The translations under genes were made by a program, and so were the position numbers. 34,354 nucleotides of DNA from an uncultured Clostridia bacterium (GTDB lineage Bacteria > Bacillota > Clostridia > Christensenellales > Borkfalkiaceae). The DNA lies in contig CATZIC010000018.1 in NCBI GenBank assembly GCA_958419945.1, forward strand, positions 1 to 34,354, in the 5' to 3' direction. The notes under the pieces are model-generated. The model was not told where the DNA came from. It searched no databases and was given only the letters and a program-made list of their open reading frames with translations. Below are positions 1 through 7,997 of this stretch, one piece after another (position 1 is the stretch's first letter; every line of letters starts with the position of its first letter).

Positions 1-44
1 AAAAAGCGGTAAAAATTCAATTTTTAATTAAAAAATAAGGTTTT

Positions 45-80
45 AGTAGTCATTCTTTTCGGAGAGTGACTACTTTTTTT
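45..80 (+). terminator. Rho-independent terminator of a gene lying upstream of the window
   Basis: AGTAGTCA at 45-52 pairs with TGACTACT at 67-74. The stem extends inward to 56/63 with one G-T pair and leaves a 6-nt loop, and a T run follows at 74-80. It marks the end of an unseen upstream transcription unit. Confidence 0.8.
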
Positions 81-200
81 CTCTTAAAAATCTCTTGTTA
101 GGTCAAAAATCGGTCAAAAAAACGGGGTGGTTCCTCAAATTGAACACTTTTCTGTATCTACCGCTATGGGTAAAAAAGGGCGATAAAATAGGAGAAAATT
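81..200. other. Upstream region of the IstA-like gene with a short direct repeat
   Basis: GGTCAAAAA occurs at 101-109 and again at 112-120, an 11-bp period of about one helical turn, in a T/A-rich leader. A ribosome binding site (AGGAG at 190-194) precedes the next gene. I see no convincing -35/-10 pair; TTGAAC at 140-145 lacks a good -10 partner. Confidence 0.4.
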
Positions 201-746
201 ATGTCAAAATACAAATTAATCATTGAATATTACGAAAAAGGCAATAAACAAGAGCAAATCGCTACCCTTTGCAGTTGTTCTCGAATGACTGTTTTTACTG
301 TGCTAAAGCGTTTTCGAACGCTAGAACTTAATTATGATGACGTAAAGTCAATGAATGAAGAAGAAATTTCTTCTTTATTATTCCCCGAAAGGGCGAAAGT
401 AGGGGAAGGATATCTAATTCCCGATTTTAAGTGGGAAGAGTTTCAAATGTGTAAACATCAATCTTCTATAAGGTTATGTTGGCGTAGGTATTGCAAACGT
501 GCCGCAAAACAAAACTTGATGGCATACAGTTGGAAATGCTTTATAACTTTATATAATGCTTATCGAAGACCGAAGATTGTGGTTGAAGACCCCAACGACA
601 AGATTCGCAACAAACTAAAAGATTTTAACTTTCTATTATCGTGTTGCCCGCGTGGAAGTATAAACTATCAAGTAATCCAGCGTAAAAAGGAAGAGTGGCT
701 CAAATCCTTAAAACTCGAAGAAAATAAAATCTTAGACGACGAGTAA
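201..746 (+). CDS. Orphan IS21 IstA-like N-terminal DNA-binding protein (181 aa)
   Basis: Residues 1-40 form a helix-turn-helix of the kind found at the N terminus of IS21-family IstA transposases (SKYKLIIEYYEKGNKQEQIA, then CSCSRMTVFTVLKRF). The following segment also follows the IstA pattern: a region ending in SLLFPE, then residues resembling the 'LWEEYC ... YS.F...Y..' part (LCWRRYCKRAAKQ, AYSWKCFITLYNAYRR, about 92-124). The DDE integrase domain of a full IstA (about 400-500 aa) is absent and no IstB follows. The last 55 residues are charged and unlike IstA. It is either a stabilised transposase remnant or a domesticated DNA-binding protein. A clean ribosome binding site and its own terminator argue that it is an expressed, intact gene. 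Family assignment is from memory of the IstA pattern; function is unknown. Confidence 0.6.
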   Translation: MSKYKLIIEYYEKGNKQEQIATLCSCSRMTVFTVLKRFRTLELNYDDVKSMNEEEISSLLFPERAKVGEGYLIPDFKWEEFQMCKHQSSIRLCWRRYCKRAAKQNLMAYSWKCFITLYNAYRRPKIVVEDPNDKIRNKLKDFNFLLSCCPRGSINYQVIQRKKEEWLKSLKLEENKILDDE

Positions 747-756
747 TTGAATAATC

Positions 757-796
757 AACTAAAAGGTTAGGGCAAAGACGTTCTAACCTTTTAGTT
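757..796 (+). terminator. Terminator of the IstA-like gene
   Basis: A perfect 14-bp stem, AACTAAAAGGTTAG at 757-770 with CTAACCTTTTAGTT at 783-796, and a 12-nt loop. The arms begin and end in A/T runs, so it could work in both directions. Confidence 0.75.
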
Positions 797-974
797 TATG
801 TATTGCCTTAACCAAACAAGCACAAAACACTTATTTAACGTAGTGTTTTGCGTCAAAACAGTTAAAAACTATACCTTTTATACCTAAAATGCTTGAAAAA
901 CGTCGTTTTTTCTACGGAAATCAAGTAAATTAGGTACAGTATTACTAAATATTAACCAAATCTACACAAACCAC
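797..974. other. AT-rich intergenic region with an inverted repeat
   Basis: No gene is visible. CAAAACACT at 823-831 is repeated inverted as AGTGTTTTG at 842-850 (9 bp, 10-nt spacer). It could be a second hairpin or an operator. The rest, up to the abiE promoter, shows nothing recognisable. Confidence 0.45.
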
Positions 975-1003
975 TTGACTTTTGTAGTGTTTTATGTTAA
1001 AAT
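975..1003 (+). promoter_or_regulatory. Promoter of the AbiE operon
   Basis: TTGACT at 975-980, a 17-bp spacer, then TAAAAT at 998-1003, about 29 bp before the ATG of the antitoxin gene. AbiEi-type antitoxins usually bind their own promoter, but I see no strong inverted repeat across this one. Confidence 0.7.
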
Positions 1004-1031
1004 GGTTAAAATTAGTTTTGAGGATATATAA

Positions 1032-1769
1032 ATGGCAAAATTTATTCCTTATACGTTTACAAAAAAGGACGTAATAGGCAATTTTATAAATGATAAACAA
1101 TACGAAAATTGGATAGCGGGGCAAGTTCGTTCCAAAAAAATAGTTAAGGTTCGCAACGGATTATACGTTCACGTTGACGTGTCGGGATATCCGCTTACGA
1201 CAAAGTTTGAGCTTGCTACAAAAATCGCTGAGGATGCTTTCGTGTGCTATCATTCTGCCTTTGAATATTTTGGCGTGGCTAATCAAGTTTTTAATACTGT
1301 AACGGTGGGTAGTAAAAAGCGTTTCAACGATTTTACTTTTGACGATATCGACTATGTTCGCAAACCTCTAAAACACGACGTTCAAATTATGAATATAGTA
1401 ACCGCAGCAGTTCGTGTAACGTCTCTTGAACGTACGGTTATTGACTGCCTTGACGATATTGACGCAGGCGGTGGAATTGACGAAATCTTAAATGCGCTTG
1501 ACCAAATTCGTGTTTTAGACGAAACAAAACTACTTGAAACGTTAAAAGCTTACGATTCGGTATTCCTTTATCAAAAAGCAGGCTACGTGTTAGAACATTT
1601 TCAAGACAAATTTATGCTGACCGATTCGTTCTTTGAAGAATGTAAAAGCAAACTAACCAATCAGATAAAATATTTTTTGCAAGACGAGTACAAAGAGATA
1701 GAGTTTAATTCTAAGTGGAAACTTATGGCTCCTAAAAATCTTAAATCTCGTCTAAACGGGGGATATTAA
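1032..1769 (+). CDS. abiEi: AbiEi-like type IV antitoxin / transcriptional regulator
   Basis: This 245-residue protein has the architecture of AbiEi antitoxins. An N-terminal winged-helix segment ends in the characteristic 'KIVKVRNGLYVHVD' wing (about 37-49), and a C-terminal part carries the conserved 'VTSLERTVIDCLDDID' block (about 129-144). In known AbiE systems the antitoxin represses the operon through the winged helix, and its C-terminal domain counteracts the toxin without stable complex formation (type IV). The start is ATG at 1032 with a GAGG ribosome binding site about 10 nt upstream. Its stop codon overlaps the ATG of the toxin gene by one base (TAATG), indicating translational coupling. 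It is AT-rich and sits among other defence genes, consistent with horizontal acquisition. Confidence 0.85.
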   Translation: MAKFIPYTFTKKDVIGNFINDKQYENWIAGQVRSKKIVKVRNGLYVHVDVSGYPLTTKFELATKIAEDAFVCYHSAFEYFGVANQVFNTVTVGSKKRFNDFTFDDIDYVRKPLKHDVQIMNIVTAAVRVTSLERTVIDCLDDIDAGGGIDEILNALDQIRVLDETKLLETLKAYDSVFLYQKAGYVLEHFQDKFMLTDSFFEECKSKLTNQIKYFLQDEYKEIEFNSKWKLMAPKNLKSRLNGGY

Positions 1770-2704
1770 TGGAGTTTTCAAGACAATACTTGACGAGACT
1801 TGCCAAAGAATCCAACTTTATAAAAGATACTTTGGAAAAAGTTTTACGTCTTTCCGAAATATTAAAATTCTTAAATAGCGACGTTGTCTTTAAGGATAAA
1901 CTTGCTCTTAAAGGTGGTACGGCAATAAACTTAACCGCGGTAGAACTTCCACGCCTTTCGGTTGATATTGATTTAGACTTTACCGTAAATGTTAGTAGGG
2001 ACGAGTTGCCCGAAATTAAAGAGAAGTTCAAAAAGCGCCTAACCGATTATATGTGGCAAGAAGGCTATTCGCTTGCTGATTCTCGCGACCATTTCGCTTT
2101 AACGTCGTTCTTATTTAATTACATTAACAACGCAGGCAATCGTGACAATATAAAGGTTGAAATTAACTTCTTGGATAGATGCCACGTTTTACCGCTTGAA
2201 AAGAAGAAAATTTTAACGAAGGGAATAGTAGAAGATTTTGAAGTTTTAACATTAAATACTATTGAACTCTACGCTAGTAAAATCAACGCACTTTTATCAC
2301 GTGCCACGCCAAGAGATTTATACGACGTAAACGCTATGATAGAAAATAACGTTATAACGGATACTGAACTTTTAAGAAAATGTCTTGTATTTTATAACGC
2401 TATCGGCGGGGACTACGATATTCAAGAGTTAGACTATAAGAACGTTGAAAGATTAGATTATAGGAAGTATAAAACTCAATTAAAACCCGTTATATCAAAA
2501 GATGACAAGTTTGATATAGAAAAGGCAAAAGAAAAAGTTATAGCTTACGTGAAAGATTTACTTGTTTTAACGGACGGCGAAAAAGAGTTTTTGTCCAAAC
2601 TAAAAGATAAAACTTACGTACCTGAATTATTATTTGATAACGAAGAAATCGTAGCGAATATAAAAAATCACCCCGCTGCCTTGTGGCGAGTTAGAGAAAA
2701 TTAA
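1769..2704 (+). CDS. abiEii: AbiEii-like nucleotidyltransferase toxin
   Basis: This 311-residue protein has the DNA polymerase beta-like nucleotidyltransferase signature of AbiEii/AbiGii toxins: 'LKGGTAINL' (about 47-55) followed by 'RLSVDIDLDF' (about 62-71), whose aspartates D66 and D68 should bind metal. Members of this family stop growth by transferring nucleotides; related MenT toxins modify tRNA, but the target of this one cannot be read from sequence. Length is normal for the family and all core motifs are intact, so the toxin is probably functional. It follows the antitoxin with a 1-nt overlap. In phage defence, AbiE pairs act by abortive infection. Confidence 0.87.
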   Translation: MEFSRQYLTRLAKESNFIKDTLEKVLRLSEILKFLNSDVVFKDKLALKGGTAINLTAVELPRLSVDIDLDFTVNVSRDELPEIKEKFKKRLTDYMWQEGYSLADSRDHFALTSFLFNYINNAGNRDNIKVEINFLDRCHVLPLEKKKILTKGIVEDFEVLTLNTIELYASKINALLSRATPRDLYDVNAMIENNVITDTELLRKCLVFYNAIGGDYDIQELDYKNVERLDYRKYKTQLKPVISKDDKFDIEKAKEKVIAYVKDLLVLTDGEKEFLSKLKDKTYVPELLFDNEEIVANIKNHPAALWRVREN

Positions 2705-2713
2705 AAACTTTTA

Positions 2714-2766
2714 TAAATATGACGAAGATTGTCATATTTACTGTGCTAAAATCAAACTGATTTTAG
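2714..2766 (+). promoter_or_regulatory. Promoter of the R-M operon overlapped by two perfect dyads
   Basis: The first dyad is TAAATATGAC (2714-2723) with GTCATATTTA (2731-2740). The second is CTAAAATCA (2746-2754) with TGATTTTAG (2758-2766). The second contains a likely extended -10, TGTGCTAAAAT at 2742-2752; no good -35 lies at 17 bp. Either dyad could be an operator for timed expression of the restriction-modification genes. The first could alternatively be a weak terminator for abiEii. Confidence 0.5.
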
Positions 2767-2788
2767 AAAGAAATTTTTAAGGTGAAAT

Positions 2789-3673
2789 ATGGATAACGAA
2801 AATAAAGATGCTCTTTCCTTAGAAGAAAAGGAAAAAGAACAAAGACAAAAAACGTTTAATGGCATGACTGCTAGAGAGTGGACAATAAATAGTCGAAGCG
2901 TTTGGAATGACTTATCTTCTGTACGTAAAAAGAAACATTTGAGGCATGGTGCGACTTATCCAGAAAAATTATGTGATAGAGTTATATCTATGTATTCAAA
3001 AGAAAAAGACATTGTACTCGACCCATTTCTTGGGACAGGAACAACTGTTATTTCAGCAATTAACAACGGAAGGTATGGTATAGGAATAGAATTATCTCCT
3101 GAATATTTTGATATTGCTTCAGCGGAGATTCAAAACTCCTATACTCTGTTAAATACGACAACTTTTAAATTGTATAATGGCGATTGTGAAGATATGATTG
3201 ATAGGATTGAGGATGGAACTGTGCAGTTAACTTTAACGTCTCCTCCTTATGCAGATTTAATACACAAAGTTGTAGACGATAGAGAAAATAGACATAAGAA
3301 ATCAGCATTTGTTTATGAAAACAATGCAACGACAAAGGTTTATTCTGATTCTGAAAATGACCTTGGAAATATGTCTATGGATGTATACAAAGAAAAAGTT
3401 GTGCGTATCATGCAAAAATTGTATCGCAAAACTAAGCCGGGTGGATATAACGTTTGGGTTGTTAAAGATTTTAGAGACGTTAAAAACAAAATTCCTTATG
3501 TAGATTTACATTCAGCAATTGCAGAGTGTGGTGCAAAGGCAGGATTTGTTTATCATGATTTAATTATTTGGGACCAAAACGAACAAAGGTCATTAGTTTT
3601 ACTTGGATATCCTTCAGTTTTTTACGTTAACCAAAACCATTCATTTATTGTTGTATTAAGGAGACCTAAATAA
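2789..3673 (+). CDS. DNA methyltransferase 1 of a Type II R-M system (N4-cytosine/N6-adenine class)
   Basis: This is an S-adenosylmethionine-dependent DNA amino-methyltransferase of 294 residues. The SAM-binding motif I is DPFLGTGTT (78-86), followed by a motif II acidic residue in GIELSPEYF. The catalytic motif IV is TSPPY (150-154). SPPY is commonest in N4-cytosine enzymes but also occurs in N6-adenine enzymes, so the methylated base is uncertain. The SAM motif precedes the catalytic motif, and a motif X-like segment (GATYPEKL, about 54-61) lies just ahead of it. A ribosome binding site (AAGGTG) precedes the ATG. It directly abuts the next methyltransferase gene. Two methyltransferases next to one endonuclease usually mean an asymmetric recognition site, one enzyme per strand; that is inferred here. 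Confidence 0.85.
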   Translation: MDNENKDALSLEEKEKEQRQKTFNGMTAREWTINSRSVWNDLSSVRKKKHLRHGATYPEKLCDRVISMYSKEKDIVLDPFLGTGTTVISAINNGRYGIGIELSPEYFDIASAEIQNSYTLLNTTTFKLYNGDCEDMIDRIEDGTVQLTLTSPPYADLIHKVVDDRENRHKKSAFVYENNATTKVYSDSENDLGNMSMDVYKEKVVRIMQKLYRKTKPGGYNVWVVKDFRDVKNKIPYVDLHSAIAECGAKAGFVYHDLIIWDQNEQRSLVLLGYPSVFYVNQNHSFIVVLRRPK

Positions 3674-4777
3674 ATGCATTATGATATTGATTTGCTTAGG
3701 AAATTGGATAGGGTGCATCCGTATCCTGCAAAATTTCCAATAGACTTAGCAATTAATTACATTGATAAATATACAGAAGAAGGCGATAGCGTCTTTGACC
3801 CGTTTGTTGGTTCAGGAACTACTCTTTTGGCGGCTAGAGTGTTAAAAAGACACGGATTTGGTACTGATATAAATCATATTGCAATTCTTATTTCTGTTTT
3901 TAAGACTTTAGATTTAACTCAAAAAGATTTAGCGGAACTTAAATTTTTTATAGATGATTTTGATTCTAATAGTAGCCAATATATTGATGAGACCGTGAGA
4001 TATAACTATCCTTCTATTGAACATTGGTTTTGTGATAATGCAATTACGGTATTAAGCGCAATAAAGAATAAAATTTCAAAAATTAAAATCGATAGTCAAA
4101 AGGTGTTCTGCAACCTAGTTTTTTCATCAATAGTTAATACTGTTTCAAATCAAGAAAGCGATACTAGATATGCAGCAGTAGAAAAGCCCAATCTAACGAT
4201 AACTCATATTACAGAGGTATTCATTAAGAAATTTAATAGCGTATTAACGTTACTGAAAGATATTGCATTTGAAGAAGATAATGCAATTCAAGTTAAGCCT
4301 TTTTTGCAAAACGCAAAAAAATGTGATGAAGTTATAAAACCTAATTCTATTGATTTAATTTTGACATCTCCACCTTATCCAAATACTTATGATTATTACC
4401 TTTATCATAAACACAGAATGAATTGGCTTGGATATGATGTTAAATATTCTATGGAAGCAGAAATTGGCTCTCGAAGGGAATTTTCGAGCTTAAAAAAGCC
4501 ACAAGAAAAGTTTGATGACGATTTGTGCGACATTTTTGAGGCATGTAATAAGCTGTTAAAAAATAATGGACACGTTGTTATAGTAATGGGTGATGGTAGA
4601 ATTCAAGGCAAAACATATGAAGCAAAGACTAACATAGAGAAAATTTGTAGTCGTTTAAATTGGAAACTTGTGGATTATTCCTATACTAATTTAGATGATA
4701 CCTCCAGGTCTTTTCAACAATCATATAGGACAAAAGGGAAAAAAGAACATGTGCTTACGTTTAAGAAGGAGAACTAA
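3674..4777 (+). CDS. DNA methyltransferase 2 of a Type II R-M system
   Basis: This second amino-methyltransferase (367 residues) has the same motif order: a 'VHPYPAKFP' motif X-like segment (14-22), SAM motif DPFVGSGTT (42-50), then catalytic TSPPY (231-235). About 180 residues separate the SAM and catalytic motifs, against about 65 in its neighbour; this larger middle part may carry target recognition. The two share motif pattern but little else, so they look like partners for two strands rather than a recent duplication. Its ATG immediately follows the TAA of methyltransferase 1, with GGAGA just upstream inside that gene. The stop is one base before the ATG of the next gene, so the three are probably translated from one mRNA. 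Confidence 0.85.
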   Translation: MHYDIDLLRKLDRVHPYPAKFPIDLAINYIDKYTEEGDSVFDPFVGSGTTLLAARVLKRHGFGTDINHIAILISVFKTLDLTQKDLAELKFFIDDFDSNSSQYIDETVRYNYPSIEHWFCDNAITVLSAIKNKISKIKIDSQKVFCNLVFSSIVNTVSNQESDTRYAAVEKPNLTITHITEVFIKKFNSVLTLLKDIAFEEDNAIQVKPFLQNAKKCDEVIKPNSIDLILTSPPYPNTYDYYLYHKHRMNWLGYDVKYSMEAEIGSRREFSSLKKPQEKFDDDLCDIFEACNKLLKNNGHVVIVMGDGRIQGKTYEAKTNIEKICSRLNWKLVDYSYTNLDDTSRSFQQSYRTKGKKEHVLTFKKEN

Positions 4778-4778
4778 T

Positions 4779-6572
4779 ATGAAAATTGATAGTATTAGAA
4801 TCTATGCAGAAGTTTTAGAACAGGGCCTCGATTTTAAGGAATACTTAACAAAAAGCGGAATTAGTTGCCCTATATTTAATGTGTACACCAAAAAAATAAT
4901 TGGAGAAATCACGTCTCATGATTCCCTTGTGGATAGAATAAGAAAATCAAAAGATGTTGATGTTTTAATCACGGCAATAAGTGGAACTGAAGAATTCCCT
5001 ATTTTAATGATAGAGTATTCGACCGCAGTTCCTGCAGATGATCACAAAATGCAACGTTCAGATGTTTATTATTGGGGTTCTATATACAAAGTGCCTACCA
5101 TGAAAATTTATCCTAACAACAAAGGAATGAATCAGGACTTTGGTGGAGGAGATAAAATTGAGGATTTGGATGAAATGCTTTTAGCTTATCGAGTAGGAGG
5201 TTGCTTTTATCCAATACAGTGGAAAAATATTCCGGGTTATGATGTTTTGGAAACAAAGCAAAATGCGCTTTCCTGTATAAAAGAAAATATTGAAATCCAA
5301 GCAATAATTAATCAGATAGTTAAATGTTTTCAAGATAGCACATCTTTTGAAAGTTACTATGCTTCCATACTTGAACAATATGAAAAGAAGATTAAAAAAG
5401 ATTTGCGTGATAAGAATAGAAAAATCAAAGAGCCAAAAGATTTAATAGTAGACTCTACAAGGTTTAAGTGGAACGGTAGTAAGCTTTCTGCAAAAATTAA
5501 TAGGTTTGGGCATGCTATGGACCCAGACCGTGGTGTACTATTCTTTGTAAATATGCTTGTTGGAAATGAGAATACTGTAGCGGAGATACAGATTAATCGT
5601 TCTTCGGATTTTAACGCAAGAGGCGGATATAAATCGCTTTTTGATGCTGCGCCTAAAGAGAGTGAGATGGGCGAATATGTAAAAGATTTAATTAGAAAAC
5701 AAAATAATGTTTTTACTGATAAAAACGCGTTACATATTCTAAATAGCGTCTGGGGATTACCAACTAATTTTATGACCAAAAGGTCAGAGAGGGAATACGT
5801 AATTGAGGACAATCAATTATATGAGTTTCTTATAAAACATTCAAGTATGGCAACTAAAAGCATATTTTTCTTGGCTACTGAATTGATACTTACTGATAAA
5901 GATAGAAAAGTTATTTGCTCAATTTCATGGAAGAATAATTCTATCAAAAGATATAAAGAAGCTCTTTTGGGTAGAAATTTTACTCCTGTTAAAGTTGTTC
6001 CTCTTACAAATGCAGCAGCAAAAGAAGATATTGTAACTTTTGCTAGTGTTGAATTGTATAAAAAATTACAATATGATTTACTTGCTGTAAGTTATCCCGG
6101 TGCACAAGGTGACCGTTGTGTGCTTATAGGACAAGGTAAAAAGGTTTTAAGGACATACATAGATGTAATTGCTTATGAAGAAACCGAAAATGGTATAACA
6201 GTCTTTCTTGAAGAGTGTAAAGAAAGTATTGCAAAATCTTATGCAGATGCAGATAAGCTTAATGACCTAATTTGTGACACAAAAAAAGTTGATGGATTAA
6301 AGAGACTTTGTAAAAAAGTAACAGGCAAGAGTAATATTTCGGCGATTCAAACGGGTATAGGGGCAAAACATTCCGTATTCACGAAGCCGTTAAATGTAGA
6401 TTATATTTTTATGTTTAGTGTAACTAACGATAAGAGCGATAAGGAAACTATTATTGAATATTCAGTAGCTGTTATTAATACAAAATTAGTGGATAAATTT
6501 AAGCCTTTAATTAACAATGAAGGTAAGCTTATTGGCGAATTAAAACTTGATAAAATTTACGCTATTAAATAA
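4779..6572 (+). CDS. Putative Type II restriction endonuclease of the adjacent methyltransferases
   Basis: I start this gene at ATG 4779 (597 aa), preceded by AAGGAG at 4766-4771; a longer reading frame would overlap methyltransferase 2 by 83 nt with no ribosome binding site. Position suggests the cognate endonuclease. The N-terminal part fits a PD-(D/E)XK-like nuclease: acidic residues in SKDVDVLI (57-64), then a beta strand ILMIEYSTAV (75-84) whose E79 could be catalytic, followed by DDHKMQR (87-93). The usual E-X-K is replaced by E-Y-S, so a lysine must come from elsewhere (K90 is possible) or the fold is divergent. Residues 200-400 are lysine-rich and the C-terminal third is not recognisable. 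The assignment rests mainly on context; I do not recognise a named enzyme. Confidence 0.6.
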   Translation: MKIDSIRIYAEVLEQGLDFKEYLTKSGISCPIFNVYTKKIIGEITSHDSLVDRIRKSKDVDVLITAISGTEEFPILMIEYSTAVPADDHKMQRSDVYYWGSIYKVPTMKIYPNNKGMNQDFGGGDKIEDLDEMLLAYRVGGCFYPIQWKNIPGYDVLETKQNALSCIKENIEIQAIINQIVKCFQDSTSFESYYASILEQYEKKIKKDLRDKNRKIKEPKDLIVDSTRFKWNGSKLSAKINRFGHAMDPDRGVLFFVNMLVGNENTVAEIQINRSSDFNARGGYKSLFDAAPKESEMGEYVKDLIRKQNNVFTDKNALHILNSVWGLPTNFMTKRSEREYVIEDNQLYEFLIKHSSMATKSIFFLATELILTDKDRKVICSISWKNNSIKRYKEALLGRNFTPVKVVPLTNAAAKEDIVTFASVELYKKLQYDLLAVSYPGAQGDRCVLIGQGKKVLRTYIDVIAYEETENGITVFLEECKESIAKSYADADKLNDLICDTKKVDGLKRLCKKVTGKSNISAIQTGIGAKHSVFTKPLNVDYIFMFSVTNDKSDKETIIEYSVAVINTKLVDKFKPLINNEGKLIGELKLDKIYAIK

Positions 6573-6599
6573 TAAATTTTAATAAAAGGTGAGGGTGTT

Positions 6600-7550
6600 T
6601 TGTTGATTGAGACAAAAAATACGCTTAATTTAATTAATAAAAAAATAAGCGGAAAAGAAATAGAGTATCCTAAATTTCTTTATAAATATAGACCGTTTGA
6701 TAAATTTACTTTCGATATGCTTGAAAATGATTATCTTTACTTGTGCCCAGCGGAAAACTTGGATGACCCGAGTGAATGTAAAGCAAGTTTAGAAATACAA
6801 GACCTTTATGATTTGGAAACAAATCAATTAAAATTTAAGTGCGTTGCGGGTATTTTAGATTACATAAAGCCATACACGTCAGAAGAAAATTTTGAAAAGG
6901 TTAAAGAAGTTGTATCTCGAGTAATTACGCCAAATGGTTACGTTAAAAGAAATTGGCTATTAGATGCATCGTTTGAATTACAAGAACTTGTTCCAGAGGT
7001 GGATACTGCTCCGATTATAAACTGGTTAGGAAATATTCCTGAACGATTAAATGAGCCACAAATCAGTGAAAATATAAAAAAATTGTTTGTTTTGGCACTT
7101 GATGCTCGCAAAGAAATGGGGATTTGCTCTTTAAGCGAATTAAAAGATTCTCAGCAATTTTGGACTAATTATGCCCGAAAGGAAACGGGGTATTGTGTTG
7201 AATATGATTTAACCGATTACGAAAATTTAGTTTTTCTTTATCCCGTAATTTATGAAGACGATAGAAAAACAAATATAGCGAACAATATCGTTTTGTCGTT
7301 TATAGGGGAAATGATATTTGGCATGAGTAACGGCCAGATAATGGCAGATAGAACGCCATATATGCAAATGTTTTTAACAAAAAACACGATATGGGATTAT
7401 CAAAAAGAATGGCGTTTACTTGGTGACGCTAATCAAAAAATTAAGGCACCTAAAATTAATGCCATTTACATAGGTGAAAAGGCATCAAAAGAAAATAAAG
7501 AAAAGTTAATAGCCTTTTGTAAAGAAAGAAATATAAAAGTTAGAGTTTGA
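6600..7550 (+). CDS. DUF2971-family protein, last intact gene of the R-M operon
   Basis: This 316-residue protein fits the DUF2971 pattern: 'FLYKYRPFD' near the N terminus (26-34), 'ENLDDPSE' (52-59, matching the family's F-N-D-P-F-E region), 'FWTNYARKETGYCVEYD' in the middle, and 'WDYQKEWRLL' near the C terminus. No biochemical function is firmly established for the family, but members recur in defence islands. The start is TTG at 6600 (or TTG 6603), supported by AAGGTGAGGG at 6587-6596; the first in-frame ATG is at codon 40 and would cut off the conserved N terminus. It follows the endonuclease by 27 nt and precedes the Nudix pseudogene by 3 nt. Confidence 0.75.
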   Translation: MLIETKNTLNLINKKISGKEIEYPKFLYKYRPFDKFTFDMLENDYLYLCPAENLDDPSECKASLEIQDLYDLETNQLKFKCVAGILDYIKPYTSEENFEKVKEVVSRVITPNGYVKRNWLLDASFELQELVPEVDTAPIINWLGNIPERLNEPQISENIKKLFVLALDARKEMGICSLSELKDSQQFWTNYARKETGYCVEYDLTDYENLVFLYPVIYEDDRKTNIANNIVLSFIGEMIFGMSNGQIMADRTPYMQMFLTKNTIWDYQKEWRLLGDANQKIKAPKINAIYIGEKASKENKEKLIAFCKERNIKVRV

Positions 7551-7553
7551 GAA

Positions 7554-7935
7554 ATGATAGAAGTTGTTGCGGCACTTATATGGGATAACTTTTTGATTTG
7601 CCAAAGACCCAAAAATAAAGCAAGAGCATTCCTTTGGGAGTTTGTTGGTAGCAAAACCGCAAAAGGCGAAAATAAAGAGCAAGCCTTAATCCGTGAGTGT
7701 AAAGATGAATTAATATCACACTAAGTGTTAGCCATGTTTTTAACGAAGTTGTTCACGAATATCCAGACATTACCGGCGTTTAACGTTGTTTAATGCAACG
7801 ATAATAGAAGGCGTTCCGCAAAAACTATAACAAAATGATATAAAGTGGGTAACACCGATAGAAATTCTCAACTACAATTTCTGCCTAGCAGATGTGGCAT
7901 TGTTGAGACAAATAATGCAAAAAAGTAGATATTAG
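7554..7935 (+). pseudogene. Decayed mutT-like Nudix hydrolase (8-oxo-dGTP/CTP pyrophosphohydrolase type)
   Basis: The first 56 codons read as the N terminus of a MutT-type Nudix protein (IEVVAALIWDNFLICQRP ... LWEFVGSK) and end at TAA 7722. Homology continues in another frame after a one-base loss near 7712 (ITLSVSHVFNEVVHEYPDI). A second frame change near 7780 leads to LFNATIIEGVPQ, then an in-frame TAA where the family has Glu, then NDIKWVTPIEILNYNFCLADVALLRQ, ending at TAG 7933. The Nudix box is also damaged: its first Gly is Ser33, and one Glu of REx2EE is Asp. Together these show a real pseudogene rather than one base-calling error. It begins 3 nt after the DUF2971 stop, as if it had been the last gene of that operon. 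Confidence 0.88.
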
Positions 7936-7997
7936 CAATATGATTAAATAAAGGAATAGATTTTAACTATAGAAGAATATTGGGAGTTTGAAAAAAT
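7936..7997. other. Short leader before the Septu-like genes
   Basis: These 62 bases contain AAAGGAA at 7951-7957 and a GGGAG ribosome binding site about 12 nt before the ATG. A short open phase from about 7961 could read ILTIEEYWEFEKI and would end at a TGA overlapping the next ATG (ATGA). This may be a leftover gene end or a coupling peptide, but it has no standard start codon. Confidence 0.35.

Noticed and set aside
81..120. GGTCAAAAA direct repeats as plasmid-type iterons
   Set aside because: Only two copies are present and there is no replication initiator gene nearby.
5357..5812. A minus-strand frame of 151 codons inside the putative endonuclease gene
   Set aside because: No ribosome binding site and no recognisable protein pattern; the plus-strand gene spans it with good context.
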